From Methylophilus sp. (lineage in GTDB: Bacteria; Pseudomonadota; Gammaproteobacteria; Burkholderiales; Methylophilaceae), in NCBI RefSeq assembly GCF_008015755.1, contig NZ_SSGF01000023.1, positions 30,686 through 94,685 of the forward strand: a DNA stretch of 64,000 bases, written 5' to 3'. The position numbers and the translations under genes were made by a program. The notes below the pieces were generated by a model, which ran no database searches, had not been told where the DNA came from, and worked only from the letters and a program-made list of their open reading frames with translations. Below are positions 1 through 9,141 of this stretch, piece by piece (the stretch's first letter is position 1; each line of letters starts with the position of its first letter).

Positions 1-452
1 TGAAAAAACTGTATGGCGACATCGAAGAAAAGCGGCTGGTGCATGAAACCATCCGCCGCATGATTAATGTGCTGGTGGTCGACTTATGCCAGCAAAGCCA
101 GCAGGCAATCGCCGCATTGAGCCCTGCCAGCATTGATGATGTGCGTAAGACGCCTGACTACCTGGTTGGCTTTAGCCAGGCCCTGGATGAAAAAAACCTG
201 GAACTCAAGCAGTTTTTGCGTAAGCATCTTTATCAGCACTACCGCGTCAATCGCATGAGCGCCAAAGCGCGCCGTATTATCGAAGAGCTATTTAAGGCAT
301 TTATGGACAATCCGGCCTTGATGCCTGATGAGTATCAATTGGCTGCCAAACACAATCAGGCACGTGCGGTGGCAGACTATATTGCTGGCATGACCGACCG
401 CTATGCCATTCGTGAACATCGGCGTTTATTCGCGGTAGAAGAGAGCTGGTAA
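1..452 (+). CDS. dgt: dGTPase-like protein, C-terminal end (partial)
   Basis: This is the 3' end of a gene that begins before the window; the open frame runs from base 3 with no start codon and stops with TAA at 450-452. The roughly 149 visible residues resemble the helical C-terminal part of deoxyguanosinetriphosphate triphosphohydrolase-like proteins (HD superfamily), which cleave dNTPs to deoxynucleosides and triphosphate. The recognisable parts are a Lys-rich stretch with LKQFLRKHLYQHYRV, an AKxIIExLFxxFMDNPxLMP-like helix pair, and the end with ADYIAGMTDRYAIREHRRLF, where the family usually has a conserved DYIAGMTDRYA block. The HD metal-binding motifs lie upstream and cannot be checked. 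A hairpin terminator follows 22 bases after the stop. Confidence 0.85.
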   Translation, partial: KKLYGDIEEKRLVHETIRRMINVLVVDLCQQSQQAIAALSPASIDDVRKTPDYLVGFSQALDEKNLELKQFLRKHLYQHYRVNRMSAKARRIIEELFKAFMDNPALMPDEYQLAAKHNQARAVADYIAGMTDRYAIREHRRLFAVEESW

Positions 453-473
453 CTACTGCATGCAAAAGAAAAT

Positions 474-506
474 AAAAAAGGCTGCTATGGATAAGCAGCC
501 TTTTTT
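474..506. terminator. Bidirectional intrinsic terminator between dgt and dksA
   Basis: GGCTGCT (480-486) pairs with AGCAGCC (494-500) around a 7-base loop. The stem is flanked by six A (474-479) and six T (501-506), so it can end transcription from both the plus-strand dGTPase gene and the minus-strand dksA gene, which converge here. Confidence 0.9.
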
Positions 507-544
507 ATTGCCTAGGTTGAACTGATTCAGCCTAGTGGCGAGGA

Positions 545-967
545 TTATTTAGCGACTTGTTTCTCGCGCATTTCGTCCAGTGTTTTGCAGTCAATACACA
601 AGGTCGCTGTCGGGCGGGCTTCCAGGCGTTTCAGGCCGATTTCAATGCCGCAGCCTTCGCAGTAGCCATAGTCGCCGCTGTCAATGTTGCGCAAGGTTTC
701 GTCGATTTTTTTAATCAGCTTGCGCTCGCGGTCGCGGTTACGCAACTCCAGAGCCATGTCAGATTCCTGGCTGGCACGGTCATTCGGGTCCGCAAAACTG
801 GTGACTTCGTCCTGCATGGTGTGCACAGTACGGTCAATGTCATGACTCAGTTCTGATTTCCAGTCATTCAGGATTTTACGAAAGTGATCCTGCTGCTTTT
901 TGTTCATGTATTCCTCACCGGCAGCTGGCTGGTAAGGGGTGAAAGATTTGTTAACGGTATCTGCCAT
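545..967 (-). CDS. dksA: RNA polymerase-binding transcription factor DksA
   Basis: DksA inserts its coiled coil into the RNA polymerase secondary channel and works with ppGpp to repress rRNA promoters and activate amino-acid biosynthesis promoters. The 140-residue protein has the expected plan: a long charged helical hairpin in the first 100 residues, including the tip-type DxxDxA segment (FADPNDRAS), then a four-cysteine zinc finger (CEGCG and CIDC). E. coli DksA is about 10 residues longer. A second in-frame Met at residue 21 ([11 protein letters not shown]) is a possible alternative start and is close to the minimal family N-terminus. The gene converges with the dGTPase gene and lies downstream of folD on the same strand with a 144-base gap, so it may have its own promoter. 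Confidence 0.95.
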   Translation of the reverse strand: MADTVNKSFTPYQPAAGEEYMNKKQQDHFRKILNDWKSELSHDIDRTVHTMQDEVTSFADPNDRASQESDMALELRNRDRERKLIKKIDETLRNIDSGDYGYCEGCGIEIGLKRLEARPTATLCIDCKTLDEMREKQVAK

Positions 968-1111
968 GATGGTTCCAAAGAACGAAACTACTGAATAGTT
1001 ATTGCCAAAAAAGGCGCTTGTACTGCATTAGGTCATTCAACAATCGCGCGAGTTTACACCAGTTTCCAAGGGCATGCAAAGTCTCTTTTCTGTGTTTTAA
1101 AGGCACCAGGA

Positions 1112-1969
1112 TCAGGCTTGCTCTCGGAGCTCCAGTGCTTTTAAGGTATTTTCCATCAGCGTTGCCACGGTCATCGGCCCGACACCGCCTGGTACAGGGG
1201 TGATGTGGCTGGCACGTTGGCTGGCGACGGCGAAATCCACATCGCCGGTAATTTTGCCATCCGGCAAGCGATTGATGCCAATGTCTACCACAATCGCACC
1301 AGACTTGATCCACTCACCTTTAATCAGGCCTGCTTTGCCTGCGGCCGCAACAATTAAGTCTGCCCGGCCAATATGCGCTGCCAAATCTTTGGTGTGTCGA
1401 TGGCAGCTGGTCACCGTGCAACCTGCTAGTAACAACTCCAGGCCCATGGGGCGGCCGACGTGGTTGGAGACGCCCACCACGACCGCGTCCAGCCCCTTGA
1501 GCGCGATGCCACTGGCTTGCAGCATTTTAATCACGCCATAAGGGGTGCACGAACGCAGCAATGGCTGGCGCACCGCCAGGCGGCCTATGTTATACGGGTG
1601 AAAGCCATCGACATCTTTGGCCGGATCAATCAGGGCCAGGATTTCCGTTTCATCAATGTGATCCGGCAATGGGGATTGCACTAGAATGCCGTCAGTGTGG
1701 TCGTCGGCATTCAGTTGCCTGATCAGCGCAAATAATGCTTCCTGTGTCGTGCTGGCTGGCAAATTATGAGCCACCGAAACGATGCCTGTTTTCTCACAGG
1801 CAAGACGTTTGTTGCGTACATAAATGGCAGAGGCAGGGTCATCCCCCAATAAAATGACCGCGAGGCATGGCGCGCGTTTTCCGGCCTGCAAGCGTTGGAT
1901 AATATTGGTTTTGATTTCCTCTAGCAGTTGATTGGCAATTTGCTTACCATCAATAATATGAGCGCTCAT
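1112..1969 (-). CDS. folD: Bifunctional methylene-THF dehydrogenase / methenyl-THF cyclohydrolase FolD
   Basis: FolD interconverts 5,10-methylene-, methenyl- and 10-formyl-tetrahydrofolate in the cytosol with NADP+, supplying one-carbon units for purines, formyl-Met and, in methylotrophs, C1 metabolism. The start is the ATG at 1967-1969, giving 285 residues ([12 protein letters not shown]...), the usual family length. The longer open frame to 2155 reads through the promoter and tRNA-Pro gene and is not coding. Seen in the sequence: YVRNK with the catalytic Lys near residue 55, the QSPLP motif, a Rossmann segment [13 protein letters not shown] and the C-terminal [13 protein letters not shown] signature. 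The gene is divergent from the tRNA cluster. Confidence 0.97.
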   Translation of the reverse strand: MSAHIIDGKQIANQLLEEIKTNIIQRLQAGKRAPCLAVILLGDDPASAIYVRNKRLACEKTGIVSVAHNLPASTTQEALFALIRQLNADDHTDGILVQSPLPDHIDETEILALIDPAKDVDGFHPYNIGRLAVRQPLLRSCTPYGVIKMLQASGIALKGLDAVVVGVSNHVGRPMGLELLLAGCTVTSCHRHTKDLAAHIGRADLIVAAAGKAGLIKGEWIKSGAIVVDIGINRLPDGKITGDVDFAVASQRASHITPVPGGVGPMTVATLMENTLKALELREQA

Positions 1970-2014
1970 GAACAAAATATTTGTCGTAAAAAATAGAATT
2001 TTATCACATCGACA

Positions 2015-2044
2015 TTGACACAAATTCAGAAAATCGGTTATATT
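2015..2044 (+). promoter_or_regulatory. Sigma70 promoter of the tRNA-Pro/Arg/His cluster
   Basis: A perfect -35 box TTGACA (2015-2020) is followed after 18 bases by TATATT (2039-2044, five of six to consensus). Transcription would begin near 2050, just before the mature tRNA-Pro 5' end at 2053. It points away from the divergent folD gene. Confidence 0.75.
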
Positions 2045-2052
2045 TCCGTCTT

Positions 2053-2129
2053 CGGCGTGTAGCGTAGTCTGGTAGCGCGCCTGCTTTGGGAGCAGGATGT
2101 CGGGAGTTCGAATCTCTCCACGCCGACCA
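2053..2129 (+). tRNA. tRNA-Pro (anticodon TGG)
   Basis: Acceptor arms CGGCGTG and CACGCCG pair perfectly, followed by discriminator A and an encoded CCA. The anticodon arm CCTGC/GCAGG holds loop TTTGGGA, giving anticodon TGG. A standard TTCGAAT T-loop is present. Confidence 0.97.
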
Positions 2130-2168
2130 GTTTCTCTGGATTGCCTGATCGGCATGTAACTACTTTAT

Positions 2169-2245
2169 CTGCTCGTAGCTCAACTGGATAGAGCACCAGC
2201 CTTCTAAGCTGGGGGTTACAGGTTCGATTCCTGTCGGGCAGGCCA
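2169..2245 (+). tRNA. tRNA-Arg (anticodon TCT)
   Basis: Acceptor CTGCTCG pairs with CGGGCAG through one G-T wobble, followed by discriminator G and an encoded CCA. The anticodon stem CCAGC/GCTGG carries loop CTTCTAA, hence TCT, which reads AGA/AGG codons. The T-loop is TTCGATT. Confidence 0.97.
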
Positions 2246-2258
2246 ATAAAGTCTCTAT

Positions 2259-2335
2259 GGTGGCTGTAGCTCAGTTGGTAGAGTCCAGGATTGTGATTCC
2301 TGTTGTCGTGGGTTCGAGCCCCATCAGCCACCCCA
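2259..2335 (+). tRNA. tRNA-His (anticodon GTG)
   Basis: The acceptor GTGGCTG/CAGCCAC is preceded by the extra G(-1) at 2259 that faces discriminator C2332, the identity pair of bacterial tRNA-His. CCA is encoded. The anticodon arm CAGGA/TCCTG has loop TTGTGAT, giving GTG. It is the last gene of the three-tRNA cluster; I see no clear terminator behind it. Confidence 0.97.
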
Positions 2336-2441
2336 CCACTTCTGTCTTAAATCAAAAAATAGTCACTAATATCGCCTCTATTTACTAATAAGTTGGCGCT
2401 AGGCTTTTGATAAAGTGTTCGAAACAACGATTGTCGCGAAC

Positions 2442-3449
2442 ATGACTACTCTTTTAAATTTAAAAAAATTGATGCAAAGCCTGATTGACCTGACCAAGGT
2501 CAGGGATAGTCTTGCGCTAGATCCGGCGTTGCTGTCATTGATGCAGCAATGGATGTCTTTGTTTGCGACTCAGGCGCAGCCGGTCAGAATGCAAGTGTTG
2601 TCCAAACGTCAGCTAGTGTCGGTGATGGATACACAAGAATCCAGTACTGATCCCACCTTTGAGGCTTGGCCGCCAGAGGTGTATACGATGTTATTGCGTT
2701 ATTTGAATCGAGAGCATCGCCAGCATGCATGCCTGGAGACCGCCAGCGGCAAGCTACACGTGTTCCCGCTCAGGCAAAGTATTTCTCATAAAAATGCCAT
2801 TCTGTTGATTCAGTACGAAGCGCTGTCTACCGACGAAATTGCGCTGGTGGAACAGTGCTTGCAGATGTTTGATCATTATGCCGGGCTTATTGTTGAAAAT
2901 GAGCGCGATGCGTTGACTGGCCTGCTCAACCGTAAAACATTCGACCAATGTGTCGGCAAGATTTTGCTCAACGACTACAAGCCAGAATACCGTTTCCCTT
3001 TGCACCATTATCTGGTGATCTTCGACATTGATTTTTTCAAAAGAATTAACGACACCTATGGGCATTTGATTGGTGACGAAGTGCTGCTGCTATTATCGCG
3101 TTTGATGCAGGAAAGCTTTCGGGACGGCGATTTGTTGTTCCGCTTTGGTGGTGAAGAGTTTGTGGGCGTGTTCTCGTGCGCCGAAGAACATGAAATTGTC
3201 ACCCTGTTAGACCGCTTTAAGGATGCGCTGGCGGCGTATTCGTTTCCGCAGGTGGGGCAGGTCACCATTAGTATCGGTTGCTCAAAAATGGCGCTCAATG
3301 TGTTGCCAAATACCGTACTTGAACATGCAGATGAAGCACTGTATTACGCCAAAGAGCACGGTAGAAACCAAATTTGCTTTTATGAAACGCTGATTGCGCA
3401 AGGCCTACTAAAAGATAGCATGATTACTGGCGAAATCGAGTTGTTCTAG
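2442..3449 (+). CDS. Diguanylate cyclase (GGDEF domain) with unrecognised N-terminal region
   Basis: The protein makes cyclic di-GMP from two GTP. The C-terminal half is a GGDEF domain: DALTGLLNRKTFD opens it, FDIDFFKRINDTYGH supplies the metal-binding Asp, and the active-site GGEEF starts at residue 236. An RxxD sequence (RDGD) lies exactly five residues before GGEEF, so the allosteric inhibitory site for product feedback looks intact. The first 160 or so residues match no sensory domain I recognise, have no membrane segment and should be cytosolic. I chose the ATG at 2442; a GTG at 2415 would add nine residues, and neither has a strong Shine-Dalgarno. It sits directly upstream of the pilus operon, so a link between c-di-GMP and the pilus is possible but only by position. 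Confidence 0.9.
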   Translation: MTTLLNLKKLMQSLIDLTKVRDSLALDPALLSLMQQWMSLFATQAQPVRMQVLSKRQLVSVMDTQESSTDPTFEAWPPEVYTMLLRYLNREHRQHACLETASGKLHVFPLRQSISHKNAILLIQYEALSTDEIALVEQCLQMFDHYAGLIVENERDALTGLLNRKTFDQCVGKILLNDYKPEYRFPLHHYLVIFDIDFFKRINDTYGHLIGDEVLLLLSRLMQESFRDGDLLFRFGGEEFVGVFSCAEEHEIVTLLDRFKDALAAYSFPQVGQVTISIGCSKMALNVLPNTVLEHADEALYYAKEHGRNQICFYETLIAQGLLKDSMITGEIELF

Positions 3450-3534
3450 CCTCGCCCTTTCCTTATTGGCCGCTCAAAATGCGCCTTAATACTGACACTA
3501 TCGTCAGTCTCTGTGCACTTTCCCTAATGATGAT

Positions 3535-3564
3535 TTGACATTGTCTATTGATGTTATTTAATAT
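3535..3564 (+). promoter_or_regulatory. Probable promoter of the pilus operon
   Basis: TTGACA at 3535-3540 is a perfect -35 box. After 18 bases comes TAATAT (3559-3564); the overlapping TTTAAT (3557-3562) with 16-base spacing is an alternative -10. It lies just ahead of the secretin gene, which has a strong ribosome site (GGGGGAAG) before its ATG at 3602. An ACTGAC/GTCAGT hairpin at 3491-3508 upstream has no T-run. Confidence 0.5.
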
Positions 3565-3601
3565 ATGTTAAAAAATGTCAATATGGTAACGGGGGAAGTC
3601 A

Positions 3602-5518
3602 ATGCGTTTCGCTGTCATCCTGCTCTGCTGTTTATGGCTGACCGCCTGCCTGCGGCCACCGCTGGAGCCGTCTACGCACTCGGCGTTACATTTGCCAGCG
3701 CTTTTGCCCGCAGATCCCCCCGCTGTTGCGGCGTATCCTGAAGTCGATATCTCAGACATTGAGTCCACCCGCGTCATCAAACCATCATTAAAGTCTGCCA
3801 CCCCCACGCTGCTGATTAACCTGGTCGTGCATGATGCCCCTGTGCAGGAGGTGTTGCTGGCCATTGCCCGTGAGAGTGGGCTGAACATTGATATACACCC
3901 CGGTTTGCGTGGCAAGGTTAGCCTGCATGCGATCCAGCAGTCGGTGCCGGCGATTTTGGCGCGCATGTCCAAGCAACTGGATATGTATTACGAGTGGTCG
4001 AATGGCGTCTGGTTAATTACACCAGACATGCCGGTGATTCGTAGTTATAAGCTCAATTATGTCAATATCAGCCGCGATACCGCGGCGTATATCGGGGTTG
4101 CCAGTGAAATTAATAGTGCAGGCAGGGCGGCGACAGGGGCTGCTGGTAACGGTGGTGCTGCCACTGCCGTCGTCACCCAAGGCGGCAGTAGCAATAGCTC
4201 AAGAACGGCGGTGACTTCGCTATCGCGCTATCACTTGTGGGAAAGTGTTGTTGAGAACATACAGGCGCTGTTAGAGGAAACCGATAAGGCCAGCACTGCG
4301 CGTGATGAAGTGCTGGAAAACGCGGCGCCCACACTGGCTTTGCTAGCACAGGCGCGTGAGACACCTATAGCCACCGAGGCAGAACATAGCGCATCTCAAG
4401 CCACTGATACGTTACCAGCCAACGCACCGGCAGCGTTTGAAAAAATTAAGCAGGCGCATGTGCGCTGGCATGCGTCACGTTTGATTGCCAACCCCGAAAC
4501 CGGCATTTTAACCATACGCGCGTCGCAGAGCCAGCAAGCGCAAGTCAAATCCTATCTTGAGTCGGTGATGCAGGTCGCTGCTAGGCAGGTGTTGATCGAA
4601 GCCACGATTGTTGAAGTAGAGCTCAGCAAAAGCTTTCAAATGGGCATAGATTGGAGCCGATTATCCGCCTCGGCACAGCAACGCGGATGGCAATTAGCAC
4701 AATCGCTGGGCAACGAGGCCGCGCAATTCAATCGCTCTGCGGGGCAATGGGAAAGTAACAATAGCAAAAATGCACTCGGCCAGAATAATGGCAGCGTGGC
4801 CTTTATGCTGGGCTACTTTAACCCACTGAGTCGTCTTGGCAATTTAAGTGCAAGCGTGACGTTGCTGGAGCAGTTTGGCAAAACGCGTGTGTTATCCAGC
4901 CCTAAATTAATGGTGCTCAATAACCAGACCGCAATTCTAAAGGTGGTCGATAACCTGGTCTATTTCACGATTCAATCGCAAATCTCTCAAAGCAGCAGCA
5001 ATAGTGGCAGTAATTTGCAGGCCGTGACGACGACCGCCAATACCGTGCCGGTGGGCCTGGTGATGGCGGTCACGGCTCAAATTAACAGCCATCAGCGGGT
5101 GAATTTAAATGTGCGCCCTACGGTGTCCAAGGTCTTGCGTTATATCGAAGATCCTAACCCACAATTAGGCAGCGGCAGTACGCGCATCGTTAGCAGTATT
5201 CCCGAAATACAGGTGCGTGAGATGGAGTCGGTACTCAATGTCGCCAGTGGCAATATCGCCGTGCTGGGTGGCTTGATGCAGGAAGACCAGCGCGACTTTA
5301 CCGACCGTGTGCCCGGGGTATCCAGGTTGCCTGTGCTCGGGCAAGTGTTTATCGGCAAAAATCAGGCAGCGAAAAAAACAGAATTGATTGTGTTTCTGAG
5401 GCCTACGGTCATTGGGCATGCCGATGTGCGCTCGGGCGATTTGCAGTTGTTTCAACCGTTGTTGCCTGACGAGTTGCCTGCGGATGCTTTTGAGATCAAT
5501 GCAGGGGAGCCTTCATGA
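3602..5518 (+). CDS. mshL: MSHA-type pilus outer-membrane secretin MshL
   Basis: This secretin forms the gated outer-membrane pore for a type IV pilus or type II-like machine. The 638-residue protein starts with a lipoprotein signal peptide ending in LTAC, so it is probably a lipidated pilotin-independent secretin. An STN-like domain follows (about residues 70-140, VHDAPVQEVLLAIA), then a Gly/Ala/Ser-rich linker, N1-type repeats, and the C-terminal secretin domain (from about residue 320). That domain has the beta-lip strands RVLSSPKLMVLNNQTA and VPVGLVMAVTAQI, and the final NIAVLGGLMQE...GVSRLPVLGQVF signature. It is the first gene of a run of eight with overlaps or gaps of a few bases; its TGA overlaps the next ATG (ATGA at 5515-5518). 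Confidence 0.9.
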   Translation: MRFAVILLCCLWLTACLRPPLEPSTHSALHLPALLPADPPAVAAYPEVDISDIESTRVIKPSLKSATPTLLINLVVHDAPVQEVLLAIARESGLNIDIHPGLRGKVSLHAIQQSVPAILARMSKQLDMYYEWSNGVWLITPDMPVIRSYKLNYVNISRDTAAYIGVASEINSAGRAATGAAGNGGAATAVVTQGGSSNSSRTAVTSLSRYHLWESVVENIQALLEETDKASTARDEVLENAAPTLALLAQARETPIATEAEHSASQATDTLPANAPAAFEKIKQAHVRWHASRLIANPETGILTIRASQSQQAQVKSYLESVMQVAARQVLIEATIVEVELSKSFQMGIDWSRLSASAQQRGWQLAQSLGNEAAQFNRSAGQWESNNSKNALGQNNGSVAFMLGYFNPLSRLGNLSASVTLLEQFGKTRVLSSPKLMVLNNQTAILKVVDNLVYFTIQSQISQSSSNSGSNLQAVTTTANTVPVGLVMAVTAQINSHQRVNLNVRPTVSKVLRYIEDPNPQLGSGSTRIVSSIPEIQVREMESVLNVASGNIAVLGGLMQEDQRDFTDRVPGVSRLPVLGQVFIGKNQAAKKTELIVFLRPTVIGHADVRSGDLQLFQPLLPDELPADAFEINAGEPS

Positions 5519-6216
5519 GCCCGCGCCTTTTACAGATTGCCTCATGGCTCAGACCGACACGCTCAACCTTGAGTCCCTATCGCCACGCATTAATACAGAC
5601 CGATCTCAAGCGCGTTGAATTCGGATTAAGCTGTTTGCTGTGGGTTTGCGTAACCCTGATAAGTGGTCTGGTCTGGCAACAGAGTAACCACCTGTTTGAT
5701 CTGGGCGGGAGCAGTATCGTTAGAAGGCCGCCCCAACAACTGCGACAGACTGAGCGACAGCTTCTTCCCAAAGAGATAGAAGCCTCTGAGCCGATGGTGA
5801 ATAGGCAAGCCTTGCCTAGCCTGTTCCATTTTGAGCACGTGACTGTGGCGCAGACCACCGCTAAGCGCGTGCCTGCGCCTGAGATGCTGATACCTCCAGC
5901 TGAAAAAGTCCCTTCCTATCCGTCTCATCTGACGGTGCAAGTGCAAGCTACACCATCATTGGCAACAGGGGTGAGAACGCAGCTCAACCTAGCGACCGAG
6001 CAATTGCGCTCTGGGCAATTATTCATAGCGCGTCAATCGTTTGAGCAGGTGCTAAAGCAGGACCCGCATCAGGTAGTCGCATTGGCTGGCATGCTGGTGA
6101 TTACTAGCCAGCAAGGCGATATTCAACAGCGGGAAGATTACCTGAGCAGGATGCGTCAGGAAATTCCAGACTATATCCCTGATGATGATTTGTTTTTAAT
6201 GCTGCTGGAGGATTGA
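5515..6216 (+). CDS. Membrane-anchored TPR-like pilus assembly protein (MshN-like)
   Basis: This 233-residue protein has a short cytoplasmic N-terminus, one membrane segment at about residues 37-55 (GLSCLLWVCVTLISGLVW), a Pro-rich low-complexity stretch and a C-terminal helical region (about 150-230) resembling one or two TPR repeats (TEQLRSGQLFIARQSFEQVLK). In Vibrio-type MSHA loci a TPR protein, MshN, stands just before mshE, and this gene has the same position and layout between secretin and ATPase; the assignment is from topology and order, as the sequence itself is poorly conserved. It probably acts in the periplasm as an adaptor between platform and secretin. The start overlaps the secretin stop by four bases. 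Confidence 0.65.
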   Translation: MSPRLLQIASWLRPTRSTLSPYRHALIQTDLKRVEFGLSCLLWVCVTLISGLVWQQSNHLFDLGGSSIVRRPPQQLRQTERQLLPKEIEASEPMVNRQALPSLFHFEHVTVAQTTAKRVPAPEMLIPPAEKVPSYPSHLTVQVQATPSLATGVRTQLNLATEQLRSGQLFIARQSFEQVLKQDPHQVVALAGMLVITSQQGDIQQREDYLSRMRQEIPDYIPDDDLFLMLLED

Positions 6217-6218
6217 GT

Positions 6219-7943
6219 ATGCTGGCCGCCACAAACAACACGCGTATTGGTGAGTGGATGTTGGCAAAGGGCATGATTACTGCCGACCAGTTAGAAATTG
6301 CGCTTATCGAACAACAAAAACATCGGCTGCTGCTCGGGCAACAATTGGTCAGATTGCACTTTGTGACCGACGCCATGATACGTGATGTGCTAGCACATCA
6401 TCATGCGCAGGAAAGCATAGACTTGCAGCAGGTGATTGCCGATCCGGAAGCGCTGGCTATGGTACCCGAGACGTTTGCCAGGCAACATGGGGTGTTGCCA
6501 TTGGATTTATCTGCAGACAAGCAAACCATGCGAGTGGCTTTCTCTGGTCACAATCATCTGCTGGCGCTAGATGCTCTGCGCCATCTATTAGGCGGCACCA
6601 TACAGTGCAAGCCGGTATTGGCGACAGAGGCGCATCTGGAGCAGGCGCTGGATAAGTTTTATGGGCATAGTTTGTCGCTCGACAGTCTCTTGCGTGAAAT
6701 TGAGCAGGAAAGCAGCGCCCCGGCACTGTTGTCTGCGCAGCAAACATCGCGGCCAGTGATCCGGCTGGTCAATGCCGTATTGGTGGATGCGGTCAAACAA
6801 GGCGCTTCCGATATCCACTTTGAACCCGAACAGGCTTTCCTGAGGATACGTTATCGTATTGACGGTGTCTTGTGGCAAATCCGCTGTTTACACGACCGTT
6901 ATTGGCCCGCTATGTGCGTCAGGCTCAAAATACTCTCAGGCATGGACATCGCCGAACAGCGGACACCACAGGATGGACGGGTTAACTTGTTTTTATGCGG
7001 GCGGCAGATTGATTTTCGCGTCTCCAGTCATCCGACATTGCATGGCGAGAATCTGGTGTTGCGCGTGCTGGACCGAGATAAGGCGATTATTCCACTAGAG
7101 GCGATGGGATTACGGCCGCCACAATTGCAACAGCTTACATCCATGCTGGCCAAACCAGAGGGATTGTTGATTTTAACCGGGCCGACCGGCAGTGGCAAAA
7201 CAACCACTTTGTATTCGATGCTCGGCCATCTCAATCATGAGCACGTCAACATCATGACGCTGGAAGACCCGGTGGAGTATCCACATGCGCTGATGCGTCA
7301 AACGTCGGTAAATGCTGCCAACAAGGTCGATTTTATCAATGGTATCCGTGCAATTTTACGCCAGGACCCAGACATCATTCTGGTTGGCGAAGTGCGTGAT
7401 GAATCCACCGCCGCCATGGCCGTACGGGCGGCGATGACTGGCCATCTGGTGATGACCACCTTGCATACCAATAGTGCGGCGGCGGCTTTTTCACGGTTGC
7501 AAGACCTCGGCGTCAGCTTGCATATGATGACCGGCTGTTTGGTGGGCGTGGTTGCACAAAGATTGCTGCGACGCTTATGTTTGCATTGCAAGCGAGAGAC
7601 GGTGGCAGACAGCGGACTAGTCAGATTGTTATGTCAGGCGGGTGTGCCAGCGCAGGCGGGGGCGCAATCCGTGTTTGAGGCAGGCGGATGCGCGCATTGC
7701 CGCATGAGTGGCTATCACGGCCGCTTGGTCATCATGGAGGTGCTTGCCATGCATGCGGATATGGAGGACATGCTAATGCATGCCTCCCCTATGCAACGTT
7801 TACAACAGCAAGCCAGGCAACATGGCTATACCACATTGGCTGAAGAAGGGTTGCAACTGGTGGCTGCCGGTGAGACCAGCTTGCAGGAGCTGCAACGGGT
7901 GGTTGATTTAAGTGCATTTGAGACGGTTGCGGCCATGCCATGA
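6219..7943 (+). CDS. mshE: Pilus assembly / type II secretion ATPase MshE
   Basis: This hexameric ATPase at the inner membrane powers pilin polymerisation. Residues 1-150 form an MshEN/GspE N-terminal domain; in MshE-type proteins this domain can bind c-di-GMP. The catalytic half has Walker A GPTGSGKTT (residue 321 onward, Lys327), Walker B RQDPDIILVGEVRD (around Asp385), and a zinc-binding insert with two CxxC pairs (Cys454/457 and Cys491/494). The start is the ATG at 6219, which has GGAGG seven bases upstream. An in-frame TTG at 6213 lies almost on top of that ribosome site and is rejected. Its stop overlaps mshG (ATGA). Confidence 0.93.
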   Translation: MLAATNNTRIGEWMLAKGMITADQLEIALIEQQKHRLLLGQQLVRLHFVTDAMIRDVLAHHHAQESIDLQQVIADPEALAMVPETFARQHGVLPLDLSADKQTMRVAFSGHNHLLALDALRHLLGGTIQCKPVLATEAHLEQALDKFYGHSLSLDSLLREIEQESSAPALLSAQQTSRPVIRLVNAVLVDAVKQGASDIHFEPEQAFLRIRYRIDGVLWQIRCLHDRYWPAMCVRLKILSGMDIAEQRTPQDGRVNLFLCGRQIDFRVSSHPTLHGENLVLRVLDRDKAIIPLEAMGLRPPQLQQLTSMLAKPEGLLILTGPTGSGKTTTLYSMLGHLNHEHVNIMTLEDPVEYPHALMRQTSVNAANKVDFINGIRAILRQDPDIILVGEVRDESTAAMAVRAAMTGHLVMTTLHTNSAAAAFSRLQDLGVSLHMMTGCLVGVVAQRLLRRLCLHCKRETVADSGLVRLLCQAGVPAQAGAQSVFEAGGCAHCRMSGYHGRLVIMEVLAMHADMEDMLMHASPMQRLQQQARQHGYTTLAEEGLQLVAAGETSLQELQRVVDLSAFETVAAMP

Positions 7944-9139
7944 CCAGTTATCGTTACACCGCAATTGACCAATACGGCCACCGCCAGCGTGGCATGCTGG
8001 ACGTGGCTGATGAGCAAGCGTTGATGGCGAGTTTGCAGCAACAAGGCTTGGAGTTACTGACCTTTAAATTGGCGCAGTCTTTGTTATGGCGGCAACCACG
8101 CGTGAATACGCAAACACTGATTTTATTTTGTGTGCAAATGGAGCAACTGCTGCAAGCCGGCGTGCCATTGTTGCAGTCCGTGGCCGAATTAACCGACCAA
8201 AGCGAGCATCGAGGCATGATGCTGGCGCTGCAAGGTGTGCAGCGAGAGTTGGAGGCTGGCAAGTTATTGTCACAAGCGTTGCAGGCGCAGCCGCAGGTTT
8301 TTCCAGCGCTGTTAGGGCAACTCATTGCGGCGGGCGAGTGCACCGGGCAGCTGCCTGAAATTTTTGGGCATTTGACACGTACCTTGTCATGGCAGGCAGA
8401 GTTAGTCGCACAAGTGCGTCGCGGGCTAACTTATCCGGCGGTGCTATGTGTCATGGTGTCGGTCGCCGCCTATGTGATGTTGACTTTTCTGGTGCCGCAA
8501 ATGGCCAGTTTTTTGCAAAGCCTGGGTCAGTCGCTGCCCTGGTCTACCCGTTTGCTGTTGGCATTGTCGGACGCGGTGATGGGCTATGGGGTGTGGTTGG
8601 TATTTGGCCTCATTGTCCTAGTTAGCGCCATGCTACTAGCTATACGTCGCTCACCGACACTGGCATTTTTTGTGGATCAACGCCTATTAAAGCTGCCTGT
8701 GGTCGGACGTTTGTGGCATCAATTGGTGCTGGCGAGGCTTTGCAGATTTCTGGGCTTGATGTATCAGGCAGGGATTCCATTATTGCAAGCGCTAGAGTGG
8801 TGTCAGCCTTTGTTGCAGCAGCGCGTCATGGCACACGCGTTGTCAGAGGTCCACCAGCGCGTGCAGGCCGGTGAAAGCCTCACTGCAAGTTTTGCCGCCA
8901 CCCGTCATTTTCCACCCTTGATGTTACGCATGTTGAGTGTGGGTGAAACCACCGGTGCACTGGATAAAATGCTATTTCAGTTGGCCACCTTTTATGACCG
9001 GGAGGTGCAGTCGCAATTGCAGATGTTATTAAGACTGCTTGAACCGGCATTGACTATCGCATTGGGCCTCATGTTGTTATTTTTAATGGCTGCGGTGATG
9101 TTGCCCGTGTATGACAGCTTTTCCAGTTTGCGCTATTAA
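7940..9139 (+). CDS. mshG: Type IV pilus / type II secretion inner-membrane platform protein MshG (GspF family)
   Basis: This polytopic protein is the inner-membrane platform on which the ATPase works. The 399 residues show the duplicated T2SS-F domain: first copy at about 60-185 (with LLQAGVPLLQSVAEL and GECTGQLPEIF) and second at about 265-385 (GIPLLQALE and GETTGALDKML). Three hydrophobic stretches lie near residues 165-190, 212-232 and 365-390. The paired motifs GE(C/T)TGxL are typical of GspF/PilC/MshG. It overlaps mshE by four bases, and the next gene starts two bases after its stop. Confidence 0.93.
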   Translation: MTSYRYTAIDQYGHRQRGMLDVADEQALMASLQQQGLELLTFKLAQSLLWRQPRVNTQTLILFCVQMEQLLQAGVPLLQSVAELTDQSEHRGMMLALQGVQRELEAGKLLSQALQAQPQVFPALLGQLIAAGECTGQLPEIFGHLTRTLSWQAELVAQVRRGLTYPAVLCVMVSVAAYVMLTFLVPQMASFLQSLGQSLPWSTRLLLALSDAVMGYGVWLVFGLIVLVSAMLLAIRRSPTLAFFVDQRLLKLPVVGRLWHQLVLARLCRFLGLMYQAGIPLLQALEWCQPLLQQRVMAHALSEVHQRVQAGESLTASFAATRHFPPLMLRMLSVGETTGALDKMLFQLATFYDREVQSQLQMLLRLLEPALTIALGLMLLFLMAAVMLPVYDSFSSLRY

Positions 9140-9141
9140 GC

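Noticed and set aside
1970..2155. 62-residue N-terminal extension of FolD
   Set aside because: It is read through the folD leader, the tRNA promoter and part of tRNA-Pro; FolD aligns from the ATG at 1969 with normal length.
2038..2331. 97-residue minus-strand ORF across the tRNA cluster
   Set aside because: It is antisense to three well-formed tRNA genes and has no protein-like features.
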